Source of the DNA: Thelonectria olida
Lineage: Eukaryota; Ascomycota; Sordariomycetes; Hypocreales; Nectriaceae
Direction: 5' to 3'
DNA: 16,504 bases
Assembly (NCBI GenBank): GCA_020736575.1
Contig: JAGPYM010000145.1
Span: forward strand, 1 to 16,504
Shown: one piece after another, positions 9,035-16,504 of the stretch
How the letters are laid out: each line of letters begins with the position of its first letter
How positions within the stretch are numbered: the stretch's first letter is position 1
Translations under genes and position numbers: made by a program
The notes under the pieces: generated by a model
Database searches by the model: none
Seen by the model: the letters and a program-made list of their open reading frames with translations, nothing else
What the model was told of the DNA's origin: nothing

Positions 9035-9690
9035 TAATAGAAAATAAAAGTTAGGAGATTTAGGAGTAATTAAAAGAGTAAAAAATAAAAAGATTTAAAT
9101 TCTAATTAAATATTTAAAATTAGCAAATTAAAATAGTTATAAAAACATAAAAAAGGTTCTAATTAGTTAATTATTTATTATAAATATTAATAATAAGATT
9201 AGGTTAAATAAGGGGAGAAAGACCCTTATTTTTTATATATAATAAATTGGGTCCTATTAGCCCTAAATAAATACTATATATATTAAATATAAACTCTATT
9301 TTTCTTCTATCTAATAGTATTTAAAATACTTATATAAATATATTTCTTAGTATTTTAATTATTAATTAAAAGTAAAAGACTCAAAAAATATATTAGATTA
9401 TTATATATTCTAAATACTTTCCTATTTAAAATTATATGCCTTATTAGAGTAGATATTACCTATTAGAGTAAGGGTAGTATATATTAGTAAGTCTGCTTTT
9501 CTAATTTAAAAATAAGTAAAATATTCTAGTTAAAAATATAATTAATAAGGTATATAAGGTAAAAAATATATTATTATAATCCTTATATTCTTATAGATTT
9601 AATAATAAACTTTATTTCTTTAATATGTAAAATATATTTAAGTTATTCTATTTTATATATTTTAAGCTTATATAAAAACTAGCTTTTATA
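9035..9690 (-). repeat. 3' LTR of the Ty1/copia element
   Basis: A direct repeat of about 655 bp with 15587-16242. Both start TAATAGAAAATA and end AAAAAC(T/A)AGCTTTTATA on the + strand, and share long blocks such as AATAAATT(G/A)GGTCCTATTAG and GTAAAATATTCTAGTTAAAA. This copy keeps more G and C (GGGGAGAAAGACCC, GCCTTATTAGAGTAGATATTACC); the other has A/T at those sites. Ends TA...TA fit a TG...CA LTR after C-to-T change. The element reads on the minus strand, so this is its downstream LTR. Flanks 9030-9034 AATAA and 16243-16247 AATAT are a weak candidate for a 5-bp target duplication. Confidence 0.85.
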
Positions 9691-9700
9691 GCCCTCCTAA
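9691..9700 (-). other. Polypurine tract of the copia element
   Basis: The minus strand reads TTAGGAGGGC directly before the LTR start TATAAAAGC. A short G-rich purine run just upstream of the 3' LTR is where plus-strand DNA synthesis begins in LTR retrotransposons. It stands out because the neighbouring 200 bp have almost no G on this strand, and it fixes the inner LTR edge at 9690/9691. Confidence 0.7.
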
Positions 9701-9980
9701 AGCTATATTATATTTAATTTTTATAAATATATTATAAGATATATTATAAATTTTAAAATAAAAGTCTTTTTATATAATTTTAATAAACCTAAATATTTAT
9801 AGCTAAATATATATTTTATTAGAAAGAAAGTATTTAAAACTTTTCAATTATAAGATTTTAAAAACAAAATTTTAAACCCTTTTATAATTTAAAAATACAA
9901 AAATGTTAAGGAAAATATAAAATAAAAACCTTAGTTATATAAAGAAAATCCTTAAGGAAATAAAATAAAAAACTTATTTA
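9701..9980 (-). other. 3' untranslated stretch of the copia element
   Basis: Lies between the end of pol and the polypurine tract. It is AT-rich, and no motif or frame was recognised. Confidence 0.5.
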
Positions 9981-12970
9981 TTATTTATTTTTTAAAATAT
10001 AATTATTTAAAAATAAATCCTTTAATAATTTATAAAATTCTATTAGTTTTAAATTTTTTATAAAAGAATCTACTATATTATTTTTAAATCTTATATAGAA
10101 AGTTTTTATATTTTCTTATTTAATTTTATTTTTAAAAAAATAATAAGCTATATTTATATATTTAGCTTTTTTATAATAAAAAGAATCTTTACTTTAGGTT
10201 TTAATAGTTTTATTATTTATTAATATAAGTAGTATAATATTAATTTTATTTAAAAAGAGATTTTTTAATAAATAATTATATATATTATTTAAACTTTTAG
10301 TTTTTTTAACTACTTTTTTAAGTGCTATATATTTTACTTTTATAATTAAATTTATAATATATTTCTACTTATAGCTATTTTAACTTAAAATATTTTTATA
10401 TATAAAAAAGGAATATTTATTTATAAAGTTTCTATTTATAAAACTAGCTCCCTAGTTAGAATTAGTATAGCCTCTTATAATTTAAATTTAAAAATCCTAA
10501 ATTTATATTATAATTATATAATAGGCTTATATTTAAGTAAGTATTTATATATTTGTATAATAAATTTAAAGCTTTTTTATATATATTATTTAGTTTAAAT
10601 ATAAATTTAAATAGATTTATAACTATATTTAATATATTAGGTCTAGTTTTTAAAGTTAAATATAATAAAAATCCTATTTCTTATTAAAAATATAATATAT
10701 CTTTTTTAAAAGGTTTTATTATAGCGTTTATTAACTTTTACCTATTTATAATAGAAATTTTAAATATCTTTATATTAGTTTTATTATATTTTAAAAGTTT
10801 ATTTCTTATATTTTTTATTTAATTTATATACAGCCTTTTATTTATTTTATTTATAGTTATTTATATATTTAAAAAGCTTTTTATTTCTTTTATAAATTAG
10901 AGTTTTATACTAGAAAATAATAAACGCATTTTATTTAATATTTTTCTTTATTTAAGCCTACTATTATTAGATTATTAATATAATATATTATAGAAAATTA
11001 TAAATCTTTACTTATAAATATTCTTTTATTATAAAGTATAAGAAAAAGTTCTATTTTTTATAAATTATTAAGTAAAGATTTATATTACAGTTTAAAATTT
11101 TATTTTAAACTATATAAGGCTGTATTAAGTTTTAAATATAATTTTTATTTTTTATATTAAATTATAATATATTCTAGTTTTAACTTATAGCTATTATAAG
11201 AAATATTTTAATATTTTTAAGTTTATAAGTTATAATAATGGTTTTATTATAATTTATATTTTCTAATTAGTTAAAACCTTATTTACCTATTTAAATTTAT
11301 ATTTTAATATATTAGTTTCTAAATTAGTTTTTATCTTATAAACCTAATACTCTTTTAAAGCTTTTTTTCTTATAAAAAGTAGGCTTATATTTTAAGTTTC
11401 TTATTTTAATAATTCTATTATTTTAATTTTATAAAAATAATCTATTTTCTATTAATATAGCTTAATTATAATTTATAAGTTTTATAAAGTTATTATTTAT
11501 ATTCTTTATAATAGTATTATATATAAAAGAAATCTTTTTAAAGTTTTTATAATATTTAGTTAGCTTTTTAAGAATTTTAATTAAATTTTAACTTTATATT
11601 TTTATTTAAATTATTAAAATTAAAATATTTCTTATTATATATAGTTTTTATAAGATTCTTAAGCTTTATATTTTAGAAAATGTTTTTAAAACTATTATAT
11701 TTCTAAATATAATAATTTTATATTTCTATTATTTTAAATTTTATAAAAATCATTTTAAAAACCTATTATAATACCTTTTTAGCTTTATATTTTAATTTAC
11801 TTATAGTAGTTTTATTTATATAATTTATTATAAACTTAAATATTTTATATCTTTTAAATCTTTTAAATTTAATATAGTATTATTTTCTTTTTATAAAATA
11901 TAAAATTCTAATAAAAAATAAAGTATTTTATTATATATATATTTATAATTATTAATAAATTTGCTTAAAAGTATTTAAAAAGCTTAATATAAATAAGTAT
12001 AATTTTAATATATTTAAATATATTTATTTATTCTTTTTATAATTTATTAAGCTTTTTATATTAAAAGGTAAAAATTATATAATATTTCTTTTTTTATAAT
12101 ATTTAGCTAAAAAAAATATTTATAGTCTTTTATATATTTAAAAATAATTATTTTATAATTTCTTTTTTAAAATTATTTTTATAATTAACTTATATATTTT
12201 AAAGCCTTTTAAAATATTACTTTTATATTTTAATTTATTTATTTTTAACTATTTAAAGCTTTTATTTAAAAAGGTTATAAATATTTATATTTATTATAAG
12301 CTATTAGACTTATAAGGCTATATATACTTATAACTATTTTATTTAAAAATTTATAATTCTTTTTATTAAATATTTTATTTATTTTATTAGTTAATTTTCC
12401 TTATATATAACTATTATATTATTTATTTTAAAAAATCTCTTTTAAAAATATTAAACTTATAGTTTTTAAAGTATTTTTATTATATAGTTTTATAAAAAAT
12501 TCTTTTAAAGTTTTTATATTTAAATAATTTAATTTAAATACTAGTTATATAATTTATAGTTATAATTTATTATTATTAGAGTTTTCCTTTTTATTTATAA
12601 TTATTAGAGTTTTTATAATTAAATTTCTTTTTAAAAAACTTTTATATTTTTATAATTAATTATATATAATAGAATATAATATAACTTGTACTTAAGAAAA
12701 CTTTTAATAATAATTCTTTTATATTTAATTAAAAAACATTAATATAATAGTTAATATTAGTTAAAGCTAACTAACTTATAATATTTACCTCTAATTTAAA
12801 AATATATATAATATTTTTAATATTATATTTTTATTATTATTAGAAAGTTTATATATACATTTTAGTTCTTTTATATTTATTTATAAGTATTTCCCTAGGA
12901 AACTTTTTTATTTATAAGTTTATAATTTATTAAAAAAAATTATTTTTATAATATAATTATAATACTTATA
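9981..12970 (-). pseudogene. Ty1/copia pol remnant: integrase, reverse transcriptase, RNase H
   Basis: The polyprotein would copy the RNA into DNA and integrate it. Reading the minus strand from high to low positions, landmarks come in copia order. At 12342-12283 an integrase-core-like VISIYSLISLIAYNKYKY fits a GPISP...Y..Y block with G to S and P to L. At 11347-11330 stop-VYKIK (W lost) is followed by YKFK-stop-VNKGF. At 11129-11100 LNTALYSLK-stop matches LNKALYGLKQ. At 10982-10971 YINN is followed by LIIVG, the catalytic YVDD with both Asp changed to Asn. At 10472-10452 GYTNSN-stop matches GYTDSDW. At 10334-10320 KYIAL matches EAEYxAL. At 10163-10137 KYINIAYYF matches KHIDIRYHF. The frame ends at 9983-9981. 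Integrase before RT is diagnostic of copia rather than gypsy. Many stops and lost catalytic residues make it dead. A protease was not confirmed. Confidence 0.9.
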
Positions 12971-12977
12971 TTATATA
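12970..12977 (+). repeat. Target site duplication, left copy
   Basis: ATTATATA directly before the TAGGG terminus; the same eight bases follow the other terminus at 13966-13973. Eight bp is the hAT target duplication length. Chance matches are likelier in such AT-rich DNA, but the exact placement next to both termini makes it credible. Confidence 0.65.
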
Positions 12978-12996
12978 TAGGGTTATAATTCCAGTT

Positions 12997-13428
12997 AGCT
13001 GGCTTGGGGCGTAGTAGCATGTCTCTAGTTATAATTAAGCTAAACCTCTCAAATTAGGAACCTGGGTTAGGGATAAAAAGCTATAGTTAGTTTAATTCCG
13101 GCAGCTAGTAGCTAGTTAAGCGCAAGTAAATTCTAGAATACTCCTAGGCCACCCGCAAAAGGGCTTTCTAATTGGCCTATATTATATTAGTATGCAAATA
13201 ATTAAATATAATTAGTAGATTTCCTACTATTATAAGAGCTAAAGGCTGGTTTTAAAAGCTAAGGTATATTATATTAGCTATTAGTTAGTTAATTATATAG
13301 CTATATATTATAGCTAATTGCTTATAGGGGCATTTAATTTTATATACATTTAAAAGCTAGAAGTTTTTCCCTTATAAATAATATAAAATAGGGCTAGCTA
13401 TAGAAAATATAAATATTATAAATAATAA
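12997..13428 (+). repeat. R1 repeat, copy 3 (complete, least mutated)
   Basis: Begins AGCTGGCTTGGGGCGTAGTAG and ends TTATAAATAATAA. It keeps GGCGTAGTAGCATGTC, CCGGCAGC, GTTAAGCGCAAG and GGCCACCCGCAAAAGGGC, which carry CG and CA dinucleotides missing in copies 1 and 2. The G+C level is about twice that of the flanks. It lies 19 bp inside the left terminus of the hAT-like insertion. No coding frame is seen. Confidence 0.85.
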
Positions 13429-13429
13429 T

Positions 13430-13965
13430 TCTAGTTAGTAAATTAATTTACTAGTTAAATAATTAAAAAAGTTAGTAAATTAATTTTATTTATATAATTA
13501 AACTATTAACTAAATTAGTTAGATTAAATAATTTATTAGTAAATTAATTTATATTTGTAATTGGATTAAAAAATTTAAAATTAAATTAATTTACTCTATT
13601 AGTCTAATTAAAAAAGTTTAACCTTTTTAATTAAAATTAATATATTTTATATAAGCTATATAAAAGTTTAAATTTATATAAATAATAATTAATATAAGTA
13701 CAAATTTATTATAAATATATAAAATTTAAAAAAATTTAATATTTAAATTAATATAAATTATTTAATTTTAAAAGTAAATTCTTTTTTAATTACTAATTAT
13801 TAAAGTAATTAAACTAATAATTAAAAAAGTCTAATTAAAAAGTTTACTAGTAAATTAATTTACTTTAGTAATTAAACTTAAGTTACTATTTAATAATTAT
13901 AAATTAATTTAATAATTTCTAGTTACTTAAGTAACTAGATTTAAATTAAATAAATTATAACTCTA
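13430..13965. repeat. R3-like palindromic half of the insertion
   Basis: Contains many copies of AGTAAATTAATTTACT-like and TTAGTTAGATTAAATAA sequence as in R3, AAAAAAGTTAGTAAATTA and AATTAAAAAAGTT blocks, and the right terminus TTATAACTCTA. It is more heavily mutated than the R1 half. No frame is present. Confidence 0.6.
13918..13939. repeat. Perfect 22-bp palindrome
   Basis: CTAGTTACTTAAGTAACTAG with one more matching base on each side. It sits 26 bp inside the right end of the insertion. The equivalent place in R3 modules 1 and 2 has GTTACTAAC...GTTAGTAAC with a spacer, so here the arms have closed up. Subterminal inverted repeats often serve as transposase binding sites in hAT elements; that role is inferred. 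Confidence 0.8.
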
Positions 13966-13973
13966 ATTATATA
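13966..13973 (+). repeat. Target site duplication, right copy
   Basis: ATTATATA directly after the CTCTA terminus, identical to 12970-12977. Confidence 0.65.
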
Positions 13974-14028
13974 TAAAGTAAATTAAATTCTTATTTTTAT
14001 TATTCTTTTTAATTTTATATATACTATT

Positions 14029-14235
14029 TTATTTAAAAATAGAAATAATATATTTAAAATTCTTTTTTATAATTCTTATAAAAGTATTAGTCTTTTTATT
14101 ATATAAAAAATATATATATAAAGGGTTATTTACTTGTATATTTTTTATATTTATATATATAAGGTTAAAAGTCTTTAAAAGAAAATCTTTTTTATTTTTA
14201 AACTTTATAACCTTTTTAATTAATTTATTTAGCAA
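14029..14235 (-). pseudogene. Short surviving frame in the Gag-protease interval
   Basis: The longest initiated open frame in the window, 68 codons beginning at TTG, not ATG. It stays open for 15 further codons upstream, to a TAG at about 14281. The product is Lys/Asn/Ile/Phe-rich with no recognised domain. It lies just after the zinc-knuckle remnant and before the insertion, so it should come from the end of gag or the start of the protease region. It is a chance stop-free piece of the decayed polyprotein, not a gene. Confidence 0.6.
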
Positions 14236-14407
14236 GCTAGAATTTATATTAGGATTTCTAATAACTAAAAGCAGTTTTTCCTACTTTCTATTTCTATTTC
14301 TTTTTTTACTTTATTAAAAAGGGAGTTTTTAACTGTTTTAATATTTTCTTTTTAACTTTTAAATTAGAAATTTAATTTTTTAAAGCTTTAGTTAAATAAA
14401 GGAAAAA

Positions 14408-14449
14408 ATAGTCCTTAGAAATATACTCTTTCTTCTTATAATTAGTATA
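14408..14449 (-). other. Fossil CCHC zinc knuckle (YxxYxxxxYxxxxY)
   Basis: Codons TAT-ACT-AAT-TAT-AAG-AAG-AAA-GAG-TAT-ATT-TCT-AAG-GAC-TAT. Spacing 2-4-4 is that of the nucleocapsid CCHC finger, and three Lys lie between the second and third ligand positions. No ligand survives. Confidence 0.7.
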
Positions 14450-15586
14450 TTTTATACTAATATTCTTAACTTTTTATAGTTTTTTAAACTATATAAATAC
14501 TAGGGTTTCTAATTAGTTTTTTATTCTTTTAGCTTTATTAAATAGTAAAAAAGATAAAGATTTTAAAATATAAGTATTAAAGTTATTTTTTAAAGTTTAA
14601 AAGATAATAGTTATATAATTAGAAAAGTATTTATTTAAATTATATAAAATTTATATTATAATAACTTTTTTAAGGATTTGTATATTTTTAAAAGTTAATT
14701 TATTAGAAAGTTTCTTAATTTTATTAAAAACTTTTTTATTAACTAATTTTAAAAGTATATATTAAAGAATTCCCTAATTAAAAGGAATTTACTTATAAAA
14801 CTAAAGAAATTATAAAAGCTTTTTAATAAATTTTAAGCTAATTTAGTATTTTTAATATATTAAATTTATAATATAAGTCTATTTTTTAATAGAAGGTTAA
14901 TATTTACTAATACTTTTACTAATTTTATATAATTTTTAATTAAAATAGCACTTATAAGCTTTTTTTTAATTAGAAAAGTTTTAATTTAAATAGTTTAAAT
15001 AATATAATTTTTACTACTTTTTAACTTAAAAATTTTAAACTTATTTTTAAATCTTATTATAATTAGTTAATTAAAAAAAATACTAAATAGGGTTTTTATT
15101 AATACTTTTTATTAAAAGCAAATATTTAAAAAGGCTAGTATATTATTTTAATAAAATTAAATAGTATAATTAAATAGCTTAAAAAATAGGCTTTTTAATA
15201 GTATAAACTTGTAATTAAAATATTAAATAGTAAAAGAGATATTAATATTAATATAAAAATTTAAAAGTATAAGATATTAAGAAGAATCATTTAATTTATA
15301 ATTAGAAAATTATAAAAATAATATAACTATTAAAAAAGTAATAGTAAGAAGATTATTAAGTAAAAAGATAAATATAATTAATTAGGCAGTTATTAAACAA
15401 TTAAAAAGTATTAATAAAAGTTTCTAAGTAAAAAATAGTAAGAAAAGAGTAAAATAGTAGTAAAATTAGAAAAATTAAAATATTTTAAAATTAAGCTAAT
15501 AGAAATTGGAAAAAAGAGTATTAAAATACTTTTTAAAAGCTATTAAATGTAAAACCCAGGCTTATAACTTAAAAAGGCTAAAGCTA

Positions 15587-16242
15587 TAATAGAAAATAAT
15601 AGTTAGAATTTTTAAAAGTAATTAGAAAAGTAAAAAGTAAAAATATTTAAATAATAATTAAATATTTAAAATTAGTAAATTAAAATAGTTATAAAAATAT
15701 AAAAAAGGTTTTAATTAGTTAATTATTTATTATAAATATTAATAATAAAATTAAATTAAATAAATAAAGAAAAACTTTTATTTTTTATATATAATAAATT
15801 AGGTCCTATTAGCTCTAGGTAAAAAATATATATATTAAATAAAAACTTTATTATTCTTTTATTTAATAGTATTTAAAATACTTATATAAGTATATTTCTT
15901 TTTATTTTAATAATTAGTTAAAAGTGGAAAATTTAAAAAATATATTAAATTATTATATATTTTAATATACTTTTCTATTTAAAATTATATATTTTATTAA
16001 AATAGATATTACTTATTAAAATAAAAGTAATATATTTTAGTAAGTTTACTTTTTTAATTTAAAAATAAGTAAAATATTCTAGTTAAAAATATAATTAATA
16101 AGATATATAAAATAAAAAATATATTATTATAATTTTTATATTTTTATAAATTTAATAATAAATTGTATTTTTTAATAGGTAGAATATATTTAAATTATTT
16201 TATTTTATATATTTTAAGCTTATTTAAAAACAAGCTTTTATA
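15587..16242 (-). repeat. 5' LTR of the Ty1/copia element (more mutated copy)
   Basis: Partner of 9035-9690, the same length to within a few bases. Most differences are losses of G or C to A or T here: AATAAAGAAAAAC against GGGGAGAAAGACCC, and ATATTTTATTAAAATAGA against ATGCCTTATTAGAGTAGA. Two copies of one LTR inside one element thus carry different mutation loads. The outer edge is set by loss of match after CAAGCTTTTATA. It would hold the promoter, but nothing specific can be pointed to. Confidence 0.85.
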
Positions 16243-16504
16243 AATATTAAACTAATTATAGTTTTTTTATTTTTAATTTAAGTTTCTAATTTAAAAAGTT
16301 TAGCTTAATTATAATTAGAAATATACTATTATATTTTAAGCTAAAATACTTTTAATTATATTAATATATTTAAAAAGAATTTATATAATAAATAAATTAT
16401 AAGTTTAAAATAAATAAAAGTATTATTAAGCTAGTTAATATAAATATAATAAAGCTTTTATAAATACTATTAATATATATATATATTATTATAATATTTA
16501 TTAT
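16243..16504. other. Right flank, no feature recognised
   Basis: AT-rich sequence outside the copia element, with an (AT)n run near 16470-16485. I see no repeat partner, frame or motif. Confidence 0.5.

Larger units (their letters stand above)
12978..13965 (+). mobile_element. Non-autonomous hAT-like element inserted in the copia element
   Basis: The 988-bp insertion starts TAGGGTTATAA and ends TTATAACTCTA, an 11-bp terminal inverted repeat with one mismatch, a C-to-T transition. It is flanked by an exact 8-bp duplication. Termini of the form (C/T)AGGG plus 8-bp duplications are hAT hallmarks. It separates the copia Gag remnant (right) from pol (left), and neither half continues inside it. 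Internally it has R1 (12997-13428) and then R3-like palindromic sequence (13430-13965), with no transposase. I infer a deletion derivative that was mobilised by an active hAT, possibly the family whose remnants lie at 288-2115 and 7853-8802. Confidence 0.75.
13974..15586 (-). pseudogene. Ty1/copia gag remnant with mutated zinc knuckle
   Basis: Gag forms the particle that packages the element's RNA. On the minus strand, about 14840-14540 reads like a copia Gag (UBN2-type) core: NTKLA-stop-NLLKSFYN, FISKFLLIREFFN and later IKKFLIKLRNF, matching the family's W..L...Y and spaced Leu pattern. Downstream at 14449-14408 YTNYKKKEYISKDY has exactly C-x2-C-x4-H-x4-C spacing, with all four zinc ligands changed to Tyr. 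TGY to TAY and CAY to TAY are the expected G-to-A and C-to-T changes. The frame is broken by many stops. Past the knuckle, a short frame lies at 14235-14029. Leader sequence and the N-terminus (about 15586-15060) were not resolved, and no tRNA primer-binding site was recognised next to the LTR. The element resumes as pol beyond the insertion at 12978-13965. Confidence 0.7.

Noticed and set aside
12700..12900. Copia protease active site (DSG/DTG)
   Set aside because: Several frames give D/N-like residues, but none gave a convincing W-x-x-D-[ST]-G context after allowing for transitions.
5592..13428. R1 copies 2 and 3 as the two LTRs of one retrotransposon
   Set aside because: The 7 kb between them holds a hAT remnant, an R2 and the copia 3' LTR and pol, with no PBS or polypurine tract next to R1. 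The 9035-9690/15587-16242 pair fits the copia element far better.
14029..14235. A 68-codon open frame as a real gene
   Set aside because: It starts at TTG, has a biased Lys/Asn/Ile/Phe composition, shows no domain, and lies inside the decayed copia Gag-pol interval on the same strand.
1..16504. Mitochondrial, plastid or apicomplexan origin because of the extreme AT content
   Set aside because: No rRNA, tRNA or organelle genes are seen, and TGG to TAG style damage in copia and hAT elements with CA/TG depletion fits RIP in a fungal nucleus.

Overview
The window is an extremely AT-rich block with no intact gene. By eye, most lines hold about 7-20% G+C, rising to 25-33% in a few repeat segments. 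C survives mainly in CT/CC and G mainly in AG/GG; CA, TG and CG are very scarce and TA is in excess. Wherever two repeat copies can be compared, nearly all differences are C/T or G/A transitions. Together with decayed fungal-type transposons, this is the signature of repeat-induced point mutation (RIP). It points to an AT-rich, heterochromatic, transposon-filled compartment of a filamentous ascomycete (Pezizomycotina). The species cannot be told.

Layout. 1-287: the window opens inside a repeat called R1. 288-2115: hAT transposase pseudogene on the + strand (copy 1), recognised by RWNST-like, VLDPRFKL and C-terminal dimerisation motifs. 2281-3620: tandem array R4 (unit about 166 bp), broken by a palindrome-rich module R3 that ends in a hAT-like terminus; a second R3 lies at 3690-3971 and is followed by a run of ten G. 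4018-5355: five full or partial copies of an unidentified repeat R2, arranged head-to-head and tail-to-tail. 5376-6028: another R3 and the second R1. 6047-6818: a three-unit tandem repeat (R5) and a 14-bp minisatellite. 7853-8802: hAT transposase copy 2, cut off by another R2 (8803-9034).

9035-16242 is a nearly complete Ty1/copia LTR retrotransposon on the minus strand. Its 3' LTR is at 9035-9690, followed by a polypurine tract. Then come RNase H, reverse transcriptase and integrase remnants (9981-12970), a Gag remnant with a mutated zinc knuckle (13974-15586), and the 5' LTR at 15587-16242. It is split by a 988-bp insertion (12978-13965) that has hAT-type termini and a perfect 8-bp target duplication; this insertion contains the third R1 and R3-like sequence.

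The genes do not work together in any pathway: this is a nested transposon graveyard. The order of events that can be read is: copia inserted; a non-autonomous hAT-like element inserted into it; everything was hit by RIP, some R1 segments less than the rest. I found no convincing novel functional system. The most useful leads are the non-autonomous hAT family (R1/R3 modules), the R2 fold-back cluster, and the R4 satellite-like array.
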